A DNA stretch of 64,000 nt, taken from NCBI GenBank assembly GCA_020442465.1, contig JAGRJY010000179.1:1-64000 (forward strand), written 5' to 3'. Positions 35,353 to 45,834 of the stretch are shown here, piece after piece. The position numbers and the translations under genes are program-made. Within the stretch, counting starts at the first letter, position 1. The number at the start of each line of letters is the position of its first letter. This stretch comes from Lysobacterales bacterium (GTDB lineage Bacteria; Pseudomonadota; Gammaproteobacteria; Xanthomonadales; Xanthomonadaceae). The notes below the pieces were generated by a model. The model did not search any database. It had not been told where the DNA came from and worked only from the letters and a program-made list of their open reading frames with translations.

Positions 35353-37716
35353 ATGTTGAAAAATCAACGCCTTACGCTTGCATTGGCGCTGGCATTGGGG
35401 AGCAGTCAAGCCTTCGCGCTTGGCTTGGGCACGATTGATGTGCGCTCCAAGCTCAATGAACAACTGGTCGCCGAGATCCCGATTCTGGGCAGCAACACCC
35501 AGGAGATCGACGCCCTGCAGGTGCGGCTGGCCTCGGCCGAGGCCTTCTCCCGGGTGGGCATCGATCGTCCCACGATCCTGTCGGCCAACCTCCAGTTTTC
35601 GGTCGACACCGACAAGAAGGGCAACCCGGTCATCCGGGTGACCACGCCCTCGAAGGTGCGCGATCCGTTCCTGAATTTCCTGATCGAGATCGAATGGGGT
35701 CGCGGTCGCCTGATGCGCGAGTTCACCGTGCTGCTCGATCCGCCGGTCATCGCCAAGGCGAAGATCGCGCCGGCCACCGCGCCGCCGCGCCGAGCCGAGC
35801 CGGCGCGCCCGAGTGCGCCGCCGCAGCCCGCACCTTCGCAAGATCTGGCGAAGCCGCCGGAAATGGCTGCTCCGTCCACCCCCGCACCGGCGACGCCTGC
35901 CGCTCGACCCGAAGCCACGACCGCGCCTGCAACTGAGCCGCAGCGTCCGGTGCAGTCGGCGCTGGCGAAGCCGGTCGAGCCGAAGATGGATTACGGCCCC
36001 GTGCAGGAGGGTGAGACCCTGTGGTCGATCGCGCAGCGCATGCGGCCGAACGATCAGGTGTCGATGGACCAGATGATGATCGCGATCCAGGCGATCAATC
36101 CGGAAGCCTTCATCGACGGCAACATCAACCGCCTGAAGCGCGGTGCAGTGCTGCGCATTCCCAGCTCGGACCAGCTGGCTGCTGTCGGCCAGCAGGCCGC
36201 GGCTGCCCAGGTCATCGAGCAGTCTCGCGAGTGGCGTGCGCTGGCCGAGCAGAGCACCTCGACGCTGCAGCCCGAAGCGCCTGCGGCGACGCGGCCGCGC
36301 ACTGAGCCCGCGAATGCGCGTGATCGCGCCCGACTCGAACTGGTGCCCCCGCGCGGCGAGGTCAGCGGTGAAGCAGCACAATCCGGGGCTGCGGCGGGCG
36401 GCCAGGGCGCTGAATTGCGCGCCGAGCTCACCCGTACCCGCGAGCAACTGGAGGCCGCGGAGCAGGAAGCCACTGAGCTGCAGTCGCGTGTGTCCGACCT
36501 CGAGTCGATGCAGCAGAACCAGCAGAAGCTGATTGATCTGAAGGATTCCCAGCTCGCCGAAGCGCAATCCAGGATTGCCGAACTCGAAGCCCAGCGCGGT
36601 GAGGATTCCACCTCGGCCTCGGCCGCGGTAGACATGCCGGATGAGTCATCGGAGCCGGATGAGGCCACGTCGCCGGCCGGATCCGAGCCGGTGGCCATGA
36701 GTGAGCCCGAACCTGCGCCGGCCGAACCCTTGCCGGCAGAGCAGCCCGCGGCGACCCCGGCTCCGGCGCAGCCTGCGGCCGCAGACACGTCGGCCGCAGA
36801 GGCCGAGAAGCCCTGGTATCTGCAGCCACTCAATCTCGGCCTGCTGCTGGCCGGCCTGGCGGGCATCGTGCTCGCCGGTCTGACCATGCAGGCCAAGCGG
36901 CGCAAGGCGCAGGCGCAAAGCCAGGGTGGCGGCAACGGCCGCAAATCCAGCATTGCCGACAGTTTCTCGTCGGGTGCAGGTGCTGCGGTCGCGGTGGCCA
37001 GCCAGAACGTCGACGAGGAAGGTCGCTTGCTCGACGCCATCGGCGAGCAGCCCGATGACCTGAACCATCACCTGGCTCTGGTGCGCTACTACTACGAACG
37101 CGATGATGTGTCGGCGTTCGAAGGTGCGGTCGAGGCCATGAATGCGCAAGTCTTCGATCCGGAAGACATGCGTTGGAAGCAGGTCGAGGCCATGGGTCGC
37201 GAACTGCTTCCCGACCACCCGCTGTTCATCGCCGCAACCCAGCCACCGCCGGCCGCGGCCGCTCCCGCGCAGGACTTGTCCTGGGACGCCGAGCCAGCGT
37301 CTGCGCAGGCGACCGAGCCCGCGGCGACGCCCAGTGACGTGGATTGGTCCTCGGGTGATTCCGCCACGACCGGATCGTTCGCCATGGAGGACATCGAACG
37401 GATGGCTGCCTCCCAGGACGACTCTGGTGGCATCGATTTCGAACCGGCTGCGGATGAGATGCCGTCGGCGTCGTCGTTCGACGTGTCGCGCGACGAACTG
37501 GTTGGCGGCGAGGCATCGCTCGACCTCGACATGGAGAGTGGCTCCGGGGCGGGAGAAAACAACGAGGAGGCCGCGGCAACCAAGCTCGAGCTCGCTCGGG
37601 CCTATCTGGACATGGGCGATGTGGAAGGTGCCCGCGGCATGCTCGAAGAGGTGGTGCAGGAAGGCAATCCAGGCCAGCGCGCCGAGGCCAAGCGCCTGAT
37701 CGACGAAATCCGCTAA
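35353..37716 (+). CDS. fimV: FimV/HubP-type polar hub protein
   Basis: Encodes 787 residues with GGGGGAG nine bases upstream. It organises cell poles and type IV pilus assembly in relatives. A signal peptide ([16 protein letters not shown]) leads to the FimV N-terminal domain ([21 protein letters not shown]). Then come a Pro/Ala-rich linker and a LysM module near 213-275 ([18 protein letters not shown]). A coiled coil of about 80 residues ([19 protein letters not shown]) and an acidic linker follow. One transmembrane helix ([19 protein letters not shown]) leads to a cytoplasmic part rich in Asp/Glu/Ser/Ala. The C-terminal FimV motif is [22 protein letters not shown]. Architecture is complete. 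Own promoter upstream, strong terminator downstream. Confidence 0.95.
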   Translation: MLKNQRLTLALALALGSSQAFALGLGTIDVRSKLNEQLVAEIPILGSNTQEIDALQVRLASAEAFSRVGIDRPTILSANLQFSVDTDKKGNPVIRVTTPSKVRDPFLNFLIEIEWGRGRLMREFTVLLDPPVIAKAKIAPATAPPRRAEPARPSAPPQPAPSQDLAKPPEMAAPSTPAPATPAARPEATTAPATEPQRPVQSALAKPVEPKMDYGPVQEGETLWSIAQRMRPNDQVSMDQMMIAIQAINPEAFIDGNINRLKRGAVLRIPSSDQLAAVGQQAAAAQVIEQSREWRALAEQSTSTLQPEAPAATRPRTEPANARDRARLELVPPRGEVSGEAAQSGAAAGGQGAELRAELTRTREQLEAAEQEATELQSRVSDLESMQQNQQKLIDLKDSQLAEAQSRIAELEAQRGEDSTSASAAVDMPDESSEPDEATSPAGSEPVAMSEPEPAPAEPLPAEQPAATPAPAQPAAADTSAAEAEKPWYLQPLNLGLLLAGLAGIVLAGLTMQAKRRKAQAQSQGGGNGRKSSIADSFSSGAGAAVAVASQNVDEEGRLLDAIGEQPDDLNHHLALVRYYYERDDVSAFEGAVEAMNAQVFDPEDMRWKQVEAMGRELLPDHPLFIAATQPPPAAAAPAQDLSWDAEPASAQATEPAATPSDVDWSSGDSATTGSFAMEDIERMAASQDDSGGIDFEPAADEMPSASSFDVSRDELVGGEASLDLDMESGSGAGENNEEAAATKLELARAYLDMGDVEGARGMLEEVVQEGNPGQRAEAKRLIDEIR

Positions 37717-37736
37717 GCTCCAACTACAGCGAGGAA

Positions 37737-37765
37737 GGGTCGGGAGCGCGCTTCCGACCCTTTTT
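37737..37765 (+). terminator. Strong intrinsic terminator after fimV
   Basis: A ten-pair stem (37737-37746 with 37751-37760, one G-T wobble) with a four-base loop CGCG is followed directly by five T residues (37761-37765). It begins 21 bases after the fimV stop and ends only 22 bases before the truA start. Confidence 0.85.
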
Positions 37766-37787
37766 CTTTGAGCGAAGCACGGTGACC

Positions 37788-38564
37788 ATGCGTTGGGCCC
37801 TGGGTATCGAGTACGACGGCAGCGCCTTTCTCGGCTGGCAGCGGTTGAGTCATGGGCCTACCGTGCAGGGTGCCGTCGAGGCCGCGCTCTCCTTCGTCGC
37901 CGATTCCCCCATCGAGGTGACCTGTGCCGGGCGAACCGACAGCGGCGTGCATGCCGTCGGCCAGGTTGTGCACTTTGACAGCGACGTCGAGCGGACGCCG
38001 TACGCGTGGATGATGGGCGCCAACACCCGGCTTCCGGCGCAGGCGGCGATCACCTGGGCGATGGCCGTGGACGACCAGTTCCACGCGCGTTTCTCGGCAC
38101 TGTCGCGACACTACCGCTACCGCATCCTCCAGCGCCCGGCGCGGCCCGCGCTTGACGCCCGGCGCATCGCATGGGAGCGCCGCACGCTCGACGTTTCGCG
38201 CATGCACGATGCGGCACAGTCCCTGCTCGGCGAGCACGACTTCTCGGCATTCCGAACCGCCCAATGCCAGGCCCGGCACCCGAACCGTGAACTGCAGGCC
38301 ATAAGCGTGCAGCGATGCGACGATGAGGTAGTGATCGACGTGCAAGCCAATGCCTTCCTCCACCACATGGTGCGCAATATCGTCGGCAGCCTGTTGCCGA
38401 TTGGTCGTGGCGAGCAGCCGGTGAGCTGGATGGCCGAACTGTTGAAGGGCCGCGATCGCAGTGTGGCCGGACCGACGGCTGTCGCAGACGGCCTGTGTTT
38501 CCTCGGTCCGCGTTATCCGGAGCGATTCGGCCTGCCGGCCGCGCATTCCATCGGAGCCGTGTGA
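37788..38564 (+). CDS. truA: tRNA pseudouridine(38-40) synthase TruA
   Basis: Encodes 258 residues from ATG 37788; a GTG two codons earlier (37782) is equally possible. No good ribosome site precedes either. TruA converts uridines 38-40 of the anticodon stem to pseudouridine. The catalytic aspartate is D51 in [11 protein letters not shown]. Other signatures are [14 protein letters not shown] at the start, RHYRYRI in the middle and [15 protein letters not shown]. Its stop overlaps trpF (TGATG), making it the first gene of truA-trpF-trpB-trpA. A strong terminator sits immediately upstream, so the source of its transcript is not obvious. Confidence 0.96.
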   Translation: MRWALGIEYDGSAFLGWQRLSHGPTVQGAVEAALSFVADSPIEVTCAGRTDSGVHAVGQVVHFDSDVERTPYAWMMGANTRLPAQAAITWAMAVDDQFHARFSALSRHYRYRILQRPARPALDARRIAWERRTLDVSRMHDAAQSLLGEHDFSAFRTAQCQARHPNRELQAISVQRCDDEVVIDVQANAFLHHMVRNIVGSLLPIGRGEQPVSWMAELLKGRDRSVAGPTAVADGLCFLGPRYPERFGLPAAHSIGAV

Positions 38565-39217
38565 TGCGTCGTACCCGGGTCAAGTTCTGCGGGATGTGTC
38601 GTGCGGAAGACATCGACTGCGCGGTCTCACTTGGCGTCGACGCGGTCGGCCTGATCATGGTCGCCGGCAGCCGCCGCGAGCTGGACACCGGGCGCGCGGC
38701 GATCCTGCGGCGACGGGTGCCGCCTCTGGTTGCCAGCGTGCTGTTGATCAGCGATCCTGATTCCGGATGGCTGGACGAAGTCTGCGCCGAGGTCCGCCCC
38801 GACCTGCTCCAGTTCCATGGCAGCGAATCGGTGGAGCAGTGTGTTAGAGCCGGATTGCCCTACCTGAAAGCCGTCCCGATGGCTTCGGTCGAGGTTGCGC
38901 GGCATATGTTCCGCGAGCACGGGCCGCATGCGGCGGGATGGGTGCTGGATGGCCACGTCGCGGGTGGGCAGGGCGGGTCGGGCAAACGCTTCGACTGGGC
39001 TGCTGCGCCGCGACTGGAGCGCCCCGTTCTGCTTGCTGGCGGCCTGCATGCGGACAACGTCGTGGAGGCCATCCGGACCGTGCGCCCGTTTGCGGTCGAC
39101 GTGGCCAGTGGCATCGAGACGTCACCGGGCGTCAAGGACGCGGCATCCATGCGTCGATTCCTGCGCGCCGTGCGCGAAGTCGACAACCATCTTGAGCCAG
39201 AGGAAGAACCATCGTGA
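38564..39217 (+). CDS. trpF: Phosphoribosylanthranilate isomerase
   Basis: Encodes 217 residues from ATG 38564, which shares a base with the truA stop. A TIM-barrel enzyme of tryptophan synthesis that converts phosphoribosylanthranilate to CdRP. Catalytic cysteine is in [13 protein letters not shown] (C9) and the acid in [15 protein letters not shown] sequence, here [12 protein letters not shown]. The phosphate-binding end is [12 protein letters not shown] and [15 protein letters not shown]. It is a separate gene rather than a TrpC fusion. Overlaps trpB by GTGA. Confidence 0.96.
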   Translation: MRRTRVKFCGMCRAEDIDCAVSLGVDAVGLIMVAGSRRELDTGRAAILRRRVPPLVASVLLISDPDSGWLDEVCAEVRPDLLQFHGSESVEQCVRAGLPYLKAVPMASVEVARHMFREHGPHAAGWVLDGHVAGGQGGSGKRFDWAAAPRLERPVLLAGGLHADNVVEAIRTVRPFAVDVASGIETSPGVKDAASMRRFLRAVREVDNHLEPEEEPS

Positions 39218-40437
39218 GTGCGGTAGCCAAGAGCATCGAAGATTTCTACGCCTTCCCCGATGCGCGGGGACATTTCGGACCGTACGGCGGCAGTTTCGTC
39301 GCCGAAACCCTGATCGGTCCGCTGCGCGAGCTCGACGAGGCCTACCAGCGATGGTCGAAGGATCCCGAGTTCCTGCGCGAGATGGCCGACGACCTGAAGC
39401 ATTACGTCGGTCGCCCCAGCCCGATCTATCTGGCCGAGCGCCTGAGTGACAAGGTGGGCGGCGCGCGCATCCTGCTCAAACGTGAAGACCTGAACCATAC
39501 CGGCGCGCACAAGATCAACAACACCATCGGCCAGGCGATGCTCGCGCGACGGATGGGCAAGCAGCGCATCATCGCCGAGACCGGGGCGGGACAGCACGGC
39601 GTGGCGTCAGCGACCGTGGCGGCTCGGCTCGGCCTGAAGTGCGTGGTCTACATGGGGGCGGTCGACGTCGAGCGACAGGCGATCAACGTCTACCGCATGA
39701 AACTGCTCGGCGCCGAGGTGATCCCCGTCCAGTCGGGTTCGAAGACGCTGAAGGATGCCTTGAACGAAGCGATGCGCGACTGGGTGACCAACGTGCGCGA
39801 CACCTTCTACATCATCGGCACCGTGGCCGGGCCGCACCCGTATCCCACCCTGGTGCGCGACTTCAATGCCGTGGTCGGGCGCGAGGCGCGCGCGCAGATG
39901 CTTGAGCAGTACGGTCGGCTGCCGCATGCTCTGGTGGCCTGCGTGGGTGGCGGCTCGAACGCGATCGGCCTGTTTCACGCCTTCCTCAACGATCGCGATG
40001 TGCGCATCGTTGGCGCCGAAGCGGCCGGGGAAGGGCTCGGCAGCGGCCTGCATGCGGCGTCGCTGGTGGCGGGGCGGCCGGGTGTGCTGCACGGCAATCG
40101 CACCTACCTGTTGTGCGACGACGATGGCCAGATCATCGAGACGCACTCCGTCTCGGCCGGGCTGGACTATCCGGGGGTCGGTCCGGAGCACGCGTTCCTC
40201 AAGGACGCCGGACGCGCCGAATACGTCGGGGTGACCGATGACGAAGCGCTCGAGGCATTCCACCTGCTGGCGCGTACCGAAGGCATCCTCGCGGCCCTGG
40301 AATCGAGCCATGCCGTCGCCCAGGCCATCAAGCTGGCCCGCGAACTGCCGCGCGACCAGTTGATCCTGTGCAATCTGTCGGGCCGAGGCGACAAGGATGT
40401 GCACACGATCGCCAAGCGCGAAGGCATCCTGCTGTGA
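39214..40437 (+). CDS. trpB: Tryptophan synthase beta chain
   Basis: Encodes 407 residues from GTG 39214, overlapping the trpF stop by four bases; AGAGGAAG lies about ten bases upstream. TrpB condenses indole and serine to tryptophan using PLP. The Schiff-base lysine is K100 in [10 protein letters not shown]. The PLP phosphate site is [10 protein letters not shown], and the end segment is [13 protein letters not shown]. The N-terminus [13 protein letters not shown] is standard for TrpB1. Functions as an alpha2beta2 complex with TrpA, encoded next with another GTGA overlap. Confidence 0.98.
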   Translation: MSAVAKSIEDFYAFPDARGHFGPYGGSFVAETLIGPLRELDEAYQRWSKDPEFLREMADDLKHYVGRPSPIYLAERLSDKVGGARILLKREDLNHTGAHKINNTIGQAMLARRMGKQRIIAETGAGQHGVASATVAARLGLKCVVYMGAVDVERQAINVYRMKLLGAEVIPVQSGSKTLKDALNEAMRDWVTNVRDTFYIIGTVAGPHPYPTLVRDFNAVVGREARAQMLEQYGRLPHALVACVGGGSNAIGLFHAFLNDRDVRIVGAEAAGEGLGSGLHAASLVAGRPGVLHGNRTYLLCDDDGQIIETHSVSAGLDYPGVGPEHAFLKDAGRAEYVGVTDDEALEAFHLLARTEGILAALESSHAVAQAIKLARELPRDQLILCNLSGRGDKDVHTIAKREGILL

Positions 40438-41255
40438 GCGGCCGGATCGAACGTCGATTCGCTGAACTGGCCCAGGCGGGGCGAACCGGCCTGGTGCCGT
40501 TCTTCACCTGCGGCGACCCGTCGCTGGATGCCGCTGCGCCGATCATGCACGCGCTCGTCGAGGCAGGTGCGGACGTCCTCGAACTGGGTGTGCCGTTTTC
40601 CGACCCGCAGGCCGATGGTCCGGTGATCCAGCGCTCCAGCGAGCGCGCCCTGGCGCGCAAGGTTGGCCTGCGCTCGGTACTGGCCACCTGCCGCACGTTC
40701 CGTGAGCGCGATCAGGGCACTCCGATCGTGTTGATGGGCTACCTCAATCCGGTCGAAATCTACGGCGTCGACCGATTCGCTCGCGACGCGGCAGAAGCCG
40801 GCGTCGATGGACTGCTGGTCGTCGATTGCCCACCGGAGGAGGCCGCGGACCTGCGTGCCGCACTGTCCGCGGCCGGGTTGCGACTCATTCTGCTGGCCTC
40901 GCCGACCACCGATGAAGCGCGTCTGGGCCTGATCGCCGAGCAGGCGAGCGGCTACCTGTACTACGTGTCCTTCGCGGGCGTGACCGGAGCCGATGCGCTG
41001 CGGGCAGATGACGTCGGCGCGCGGCTGGATGCGCTGCGCGGCGCACTGCAGGTGCCGGTGGCGGTGGGATTCGGGGTGAAGGATGCCCAGTCGGCCAGGC
41101 AGCTGGCCCCGCACGCGGATGCCGTGGTGATCGGCAGTGCATTGGTGGAACGGCTGGCTGCCCAGGACGACACGGCTTCTGCCTGTGCCGCGGCCAAGGC
41201 GTTCCTCGGCCCCATTCGCGAGGCGCTCGACGCTGGGATGCCCGGCGTCAGCTAG
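40434..41255 (+). CDS. trpA: Tryptophan synthase alpha chain
   Basis: Encodes 273 residues from GTG 40434, overlapping trpB by GTGA. TrpA cleaves indole-3-glycerol phosphate to indole, passed through a tunnel to TrpB. Catalytic residues E50 ([11 protein letters not shown]) and D61 (QADGPVIQ) are in place. The loop GVTGAD and the phosphate site GFGVKDAQ are present. Last gene of the truA-trpFBA unit: a 234-base gap follows, containing a T-less hairpin near its start. Confidence 0.97.
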   Translation: MSGRIERRFAELAQAGRTGLVPFFTCGDPSLDAAAPIMHALVEAGADVLELGVPFSDPQADGPVIQRSSERALARKVGLRSVLATCRTFRERDQGTPIVLMGYLNPVEIYGVDRFARDAAEAGVDGLLVVDCPPEEAADLRAALSAAGLRLILLASPTTDEARLGLIAEQASGYLYYVSFAGVTGADALRADDVGARLDALRGALQVPVAVGFGVKDAQSARQLAPHADAVVIGSALVERLAAQDDTASACAAAKAFLGPIREALDAGMPGVS

Positions 41256-41257
41256 CG

Positions 41258-41279
41258 GCTCGGCCCGCAGGCGCCGAGC
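41258..41279 (+). terminator. Hairpin after trpA
   Basis: GCTCGGC (41258-41264) pairs with GCCGAGC (41273-41279) around eight bases, three bases after the trpA stop. There is no T-tract. The rest of the 234-base gap to accD contains a TACACT (41356-41361) that could serve as a -10 for accD, without a good -35. Confidence 0.35.
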
Positions 41280-41489
41280 GTGGATGGCAAGCGCGCAGGC
41301 CAACGCCTGGTGTCTGCCCGGTCCCGCGGCGCATGCGGGTCGGCGCGAGAAGCACTACACTCACGAGCCCGGTCCGCCCCGCCTCACTCGGGCGCTTCTG
41401 CACGACGTGGCAGGCTGGCCGGGCAATAATTCGAAGAGCACGACCGCAGGGAACCCAGGTCGTTGCCGATGTGGCAAGGGAGAGAGGGA

Positions 41490-42374
41490 TTGAGCTGGTT
41501 GCACAAACTCATGCCGGCGCGCATTCGCACCGAAGGTGGAAACAAGCGGCAGGTGCCCGAGGGCCTCTGGGAGAAGTGTGACGCCTGTGCTGCGGTCCTC
41601 TATCGCCCGGAAATGGAGCGCAACCTGCACGTGTGCCCGAAGTGCGGTTACCACATGTCGATTGGCGCTCGTGAACGTCTCGAAGCCTTGTTCGATCCCG
41701 GCAGCACCACCGAGCTCGATGCATCGCTCGAGGCGGTGGACGCGCTGAAATTTCGCGACTCGAAGAAGTACACGGACCGGCTGCGCGCGGCGCAGAAGCA
41801 GACCGGCGAGAAGGACGCGCTCATCAGCCTGTCCGGCAAACTGCTCGGCATGCCGCTCACCGCCTGCGCGTTCGAGTTCCGCTTCATGGGTGGGTCGATG
41901 GGTTCGGTAGTGGGAGAGAAGTTCACCCGCGCCGCCGAGCATGCCCTCGAAGCGCGTACGAGCCTGGTGTGCTTCTCGGCGACCGGTGGCGCGCGCATGC
42001 AGGAAGGCCTGTTCTCGCTGATGCAGATGGCCAAGAGTTCGGCCGCGCTGGGACGACTGCGTGCGGCTGGTCTGCCCTACATCTCGGTCATGACGCATCC
42101 GACCACCGGAGGCGTCTCGGCAAGCATGGCGATGCTGGGAGATCTGAACCTGGCCGAGCCCGGCGCACTGATCGGCTTCGCGGGTGCCCGAGTGATCGAG
42201 CAGACCGTGCGTGAAACCTTGCCGGACGGATTCCAGCGCGCCGAGTTCCTGCTCGATCACGGTGCATTGGACCAGATCGTCGATCGCCGCCAGATGCGCC
42301 AGCGCCTCGGTACGCTGATCGCCATGCTCACCCGGCAGCCGCAGCCCGCTGCGGAGACCGCGTCGGCTCCATGA
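41490..42374 (+). CDS. accD: Acetyl-CoA carboxylase carboxyltransferase subunit beta
   Basis: Encodes 294 residues from TTG 41490. I chose this codon because it yields the family N-terminus [14 protein letters not shown] and has AAGGGAG 8-14 bases upstream. In-frame ATG 41469 and TTG 41463 give unconserved leaders that include the ribosome site. AccD is the Zn-bearing half of the carboxyltransferase that forms malonyl-CoA. The zinc ribbon is CDAC ... CPKC near 31-53. The crotonase-like core includes [25 protein letters not shown] and [16 protein letters not shown]. Overlaps glmM by ATGA. folC, the common downstream neighbour in relatives, is absent. Confidence 0.96.
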   Translation: MSWLHKLMPARIRTEGGNKRQVPEGLWEKCDACAAVLYRPEMERNLHVCPKCGYHMSIGARERLEALFDPGSTTELDASLEAVDALKFRDSKKYTDRLRAAQKQTGEKDALISLSGKLLGMPLTACAFEFRFMGGSMGSVVGEKFTRAAEHALEARTSLVCFSATGGARMQEGLFSLMQMAKSSAALGRLRAAGLPYISVMTHPTTGGVSASMAMLGDLNLAEPGALIGFAGARVIEQTVRETLPDGFQRAEFLLDHGALDQIVDRRQMRQRLGTLIAMLTRQPQPAAETASAP

Positions 42375-43708
42375 GCAGGAAATACTTCGGTACCGACGGC
42401 ATTCGCGGCCGTGTCGGCGAAGGCGTGGTCAATCCCGAATTCATGATGCGGGTAGGCAATGCCTTGGGGCGCGTGCTGGCCGCCGATGGCGCGGAACATC
42501 CGACCGTGCTGATCGGCAAGGACACGCGCATTTCCGGCTATCTGTTCGAGTCGGCGCTCGAAGCGGGTCTCGTCGCCGCCGGGGCCAATGTGCGCATGCT
42601 GGGGCCGCTGCCGACGCCTGCGGTGGCCCAGCTGGTTCGATCGCTCCGGGCCGATGCCGGGATAGTGATTTCGGCATCGCACAATCCGCACCAGGACAAC
42701 GGCATCAAGCTGTTCTCCGCGCAGGGTGAAAAACTCGACGACACCACTGAAGCCAAGGTCGAGGCCGCCATCGACGAGGCGTTTCTCACCGTCCGCTCGG
42801 AACGGCTCGGCAAGGCGACCCGCATCGACGATGCCGGGGCGCGCTACGTGGAGTTCTGCAAGAGTTCGGTGCCGCGCGAACTGCAGCTCAAGGGGCTGAA
42901 GATTGCGTTGGACTGCGCGCACGGTGCGACCTATCAGGTGGCGCCGCGCGTGTTTCGTGAACTGGGCGCCGACGTCGACGCCATTGGCGTCAGCCCGGAC
43001 GGACTGAACATCAATCGGGACGTCGGTTCGACGGCCCCCGCGGCGCTGGCGCGTCACGTGCTTTCAACCGGCGCCGACCTCGGCATCGCCTTCGATGGCG
43101 ACGGCGACCGCGTGCAGATGGTCGATCACCTCGGCAACGTCGTCGATGGCGATGACCTGCTGTACGTGCTCGCCCTGGGCTGGCAGGAGACCGGGCGTCT
43201 GGTCGGTCCGGTGGTCGGGACGCTGATGACGAATTTCGGCCTCGAGCTGGCCTTGCGCGCCAAGTCCATTGCGTTCGTACGCACCCAGGTTGGAGATCGC
43301 CACGTGCATCAGGCGCTGCTGGCGGACGGCGGCGTACTTGGCGGCGAGACCAGCGGCCATGTGCTCTGCCTCGACCGGGCCAGTACTGGAGACGCGATCG
43401 TCAGTGCGCTGCAGGTGCTCGAGGTCATGCGGCGGCGCGGCTGCAGCCTGCACGGCTTGCTGGAGGGCCTCGACAAGGTGCCGCAGAAGACCGTCAGCGT
43501 GCGTGTGCAAGGCACGTCGGCGCTCGACGACGCGCGGGTTCGCCAGGAGCTGGACTACGCCGAATCCCAGCTCGACCAGCGTGGACGGGTGGTGTTGCGC
43601 GCCTCAGGCACCGAGCCGGTCGTGCGGGTCACGGTCGAAGCTGCAGATGCCGAGCTGCTTGAGCAGGTGCTCGACCGGCTGACCGCGGCCGTCCGCGCGG
43701 CCGCTTGA
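42371..43708 (+). CDS. glmM: Phosphoglucosamine mutase
   Basis: Encodes 445 residues, overlapping accD by four bases. It interconverts glucosamine-6-phosphate and glucosamine-1-phosphate for UDP-GlcNAc, peptidoglycan and LPS synthesis. N-terminal signature [15 protein letters not shown]. The phosphorylated serine is S103 in [14 protein letters not shown]. Mg-binding loop is [13 protein letters not shown] and sugar-binding loop GGETSGHVL. The phosphate-binding end is [16 protein letters not shown]. Length is normal. In relatives tpiA follows closely; here three accessory genes lie between. Confidence 0.98.
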   Translation: MSRKYFGTDGIRGRVGEGVVNPEFMMRVGNALGRVLAADGAEHPTVLIGKDTRISGYLFESALEAGLVAAGANVRMLGPLPTPAVAQLVRSLRADAGIVISASHNPHQDNGIKLFSAQGEKLDDTTEAKVEAAIDEAFLTVRSERLGKATRIDDAGARYVEFCKSSVPRELQLKGLKIALDCAHGATYQVAPRVFRELGADVDAIGVSPDGLNINRDVGSTAPAALARHVLSTGADLGIAFDGDGDRVQMVDHLGNVVDGDDLLYVLALGWQETGRLVGPVVGTLMTNFGLELALRAKSIAFVRTQVGDRHVHQALLADGGVLGGETSGHVLCLDRASTGDAIVSALQVLEVMRRRGCSLHGLLEGLDKVPQKTVSVRVQGTSALDDARVRQELDYAESQLDQRGRVVLRASGTEPVVRVTVEAADAELLEQVLDRLTAAVRAAA

Positions 43709-43775
43709 TTCAACGCAAGGCCGGCCTGGCGGTTCGGCACACAATGACGCATCGCGATCGCGACAGGAGACCAAG

Positions 43776-44714
43776 GTGACCGCATACATTCCTACCCTCG
43801 ACATCGGTCGCTTCGATTCCGACCGCGAACAATTCGTCGCCGAGCTCGGCGCGGCGTATCGGGAATGGGGCTTCTGCGGCATCCGCGGCCACGGCATTCC
43901 GCAGTCGCTGATAGATCGCTCCTACGAGGCCTGCAAGGCGTTCTTCGCACTGCCCGAGGAAACCAAGCGCAAGTACCACATCGCGGGCGGTGGCGGTGCG
44001 CGCGGGTACACGCCGTTCGGGGTGGAAACCGCGAAGGATTCGAAGTACCCCGACCTGAAGGAGTTCTGGCATGTCGGCCGCGAGATACCGCGCGACTCGG
44101 AATTCGCCGACATCATGCCGGCGAATGTCTGGCCCGCGGAAGTCGCCGACTTCCACGACGCGACCTACGGCCTCTACACCGCGCTCGATCAGCTGGGATC
44201 GCGGGTGCTGAGCGCGCTGGCCCTGCATATCGACCTGCCGGCGGACTATTTCGCCGACAAGACCGATTTCGGAAATTCCATCCTGAGACCGATTCACTAC
44301 CCGCCGATCACCGCCGACGAAATTCCCAACGTGCGCGCCGGCGCCCACGAGGACATCAACCTGATCACCCTGCTGGTCGGCGCCAGCGCGGAAGGGCTGC
44401 AGGTGCTGTCACGAAAGGGCGAGTGGGTGCCCTACACGGCCGCCGAAGACACCATTGTCGTCAACATCGGCGACATGCTTCAGCGATTGACCAACCATGT
44501 CTATCCGAGCACCACGCACCGGGTGGTGAATCCGCCGGGTGAGCGGGCGCGGCAGCCGCGCTATTCCACGCCGTTCTTCCTGCACCCGAATCCCGACTTC
44601 CTGATCGAGACCCTGCCGTCGTGCGTGTCGGACGACAATCCAAACCGATACCCGACGCCGATCACCGCGCACGGCTACCTGCTGGAGCGACTGCGCGAGA
44701 TCAAGCTGATCTGA
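43776..44714 (+). CDS. 2-oxoglutarate/Fe(II)-dependent oxygenase, isopenicillin N synthase family
   Basis: Encodes 312 residues from GTG 43776, with AGGAG five to ten bases upstream. The double-stranded beta-helix core shows the iron facial triad H191/D193 (GAHEDINLITLL) and H248 (TTHRVVNP). The 2-oxoglutarate-binding RxS is PRYST (R262, S264). N-terminal DIOX_N features are EWGFCGIRGHGIPQSLID and FALPEETKRKYHI. Bacterial members include ethylene-forming-like and uncharacterised oxygenases; the substrate cannot be told. No biosynthetic cluster surrounds it. A long UUCG-capped hairpin follows the gene. Confidence 0.93.
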   Translation: MTAYIPTLDIGRFDSDREQFVAELGAAYREWGFCGIRGHGIPQSLIDRSYEACKAFFALPEETKRKYHIAGGGGARGYTPFGVETAKDSKYPDLKEFWHVGREIPRDSEFADIMPANVWPAEVADFHDATYGLYTALDQLGSRVLSALALHIDLPADYFADKTDFGNSILRPIHYPPITADEIPNVRAGAHEDINLITLLVGASAEGLQVLSRKGEWVPYTAAEDTIVVNIGDMLQRLTNHVYPSTTHRVVNPPGERARQPRYSTPFFLHPNPDFLIETLPSCVSDDNPNRYPTPITAHGYLLERLREIKLI

Positions 44715-44730
44715 ACCGGTGGTTGCCTGA

Positions 44731-44772
44731 CACCGCTGCGAGGAGATCCTTCGGGATCTGCTCGCAGTGGTG
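44731..44772. repeat. Long two-step hairpin with UUCG tetraloop
   Basis: An outer 12-base stem (44731-44742 with 44761-44772, one G-T wobble) and an inner perfect 6-base stem AGATCC/GGATCT (44744-44749 with 44754-44759) are separated by a G-G mismatch. The loop is TTCG closed by C-G, the exceptionally stable UUCG tetraloop. No T-tract follows. It may stabilise or end the upstream mRNA, or be one copy of a dispersed palindromic element. Confidence 0.6.
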
Positions 44773-44917
44773 ACGCGGCGCACGCGGTGGCTCGCGCGAA
44801 GCGTGGCGACGTCCGGGTCAGCCGCGACGCAGGCCTCTTAATTCCCCTTGTTGCGCGACTTGACTGGCAGGGAGAGGCGTTGCGGCCCGTCGCGCATGGA
44901 TGGGGTCGGCCACGCGC

Positions 44918-45718
44918 TCAGTCCAGCTTGCGGAACCGATTCGAGCGCTTCTGCACGATGCCGAGGGCGAGTCGGTCGGGTAGGGCTTCGGTGAAACGCT
45001 TGATCATCCGGTTCATGCGTCCCGGTATCCAGACGATCTCGCCGCGCTCGTAGGCCTGCAATCCGTCCTCGGCGACCTGCTCGGAGGTCATCCACATCCA
45101 CTTGGGCATCCGCGAAACCTGCTTGCGCGTGCCGGTGATGTCATGAAATTCCGACAGGGTGAAGCCGGGGCAGAGTGCCAGCACGCGTACGCCGCGTGGC
45201 TTGTTCTCCAGCGCCAGCGACTGGGAGAACTTGATCATGAACGCCTTCGAGGCACCGTACAGCGTGTGTCCCGCCGAGCCCGGCACATGCCCGGCCAGCG
45301 ACGCCACGTTGATGATGCCGCCGCGGTGCTGTTGAATGCCGGGAAGCAGACGCCAGCTCAGCTCGCACACCGCGTGCACCATGATCTGCAGGAAGCGCTG
45401 ATGAACTTCCCACGCCACGCCGCGATAGGTGCCGGGAACACCGTAACCGGCATTGTTGACCAGGTGGGCGACCGGCAGCCCGCGCCGTTCGAGCTCGCGT
45501 TCCAGGCTGGCCGGCGCATCCGGATCCTCGAGGTCGCACGTAAGCACCTCGCAGGGCACGCTCGGGGAAAGCTCGTCGGCCAGGGCGCGCAATCGGTCGG
45601 TGCGGCGAGCGACGAGGATCAGCGGTTGGCCCCGACGCGCCCAGGCGCGCGCCAGTTCGGCGCCGATTCCGGAAGAAGCCCCGGTGATCAGGGCATATGG
45701 CGGTTTCTTCTTTGACAT
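44918..45718 (-). CDS. Short-chain dehydrogenase/reductase
   Basis: Encodes 266 residues from ATG 45718 (MSKKKPPYALITGASSGIG). Classical SDR motifs: cofactor loop TGASSGIGAEL near 12-22, NNAGYG, catalytic Ser in INVASLAG and YxxxK in LYGASKAF. ARRTDRL after strand two suggests NADP preference. The C-terminal region is basic (GRMNRMIKRFTEAL, QKRSNRFRKLD), which might favour membrane association. Substrate unknown. No ribosome site is evident before the start. Divergent from the lipoprotein-globin gene. Confidence 0.92.
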   Translation of the reverse strand: MSKKKPPYALITGASSGIGAELARAWARRGQPLILVARRTDRLRALADELSPSVPCEVLTCDLEDPDAPASLERELERRGLPVAHLVNNAGYGVPGTYRGVAWEVHQRFLQIMVHAVCELSWRLLPGIQQHRGGIINVASLAGHVPGSAGHTLYGASKAFMIKFSQSLALENKPRGVRVLALCPGFTLSEFHDITGTRKQVSRMPKWMWMTSEQVAEDGLQAYERGEIVWIPGRMNRMIKRFTEALPDRLALGIVQKRSNRFRKLD

Positions 45719-45834
45719 GAATGGAGGTGATGTCCGGTGATGGGTGCAGACTGCCACAAGCTGACGACGCGAATCACTCCATGCGCACACTGCCAGACCG
45801 ACGCACATCGACGCTGCATGGAAGGCGCCACACC

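Noticed and set aside
36240..36860. Low-complexity Ala/Pro/Glu region of fimV as a separate repeat element
   Set aside because: It is the coiled coil and acidic linker expected in FimV/HubP proteins, in frame and without DNA-level tandem repeats.
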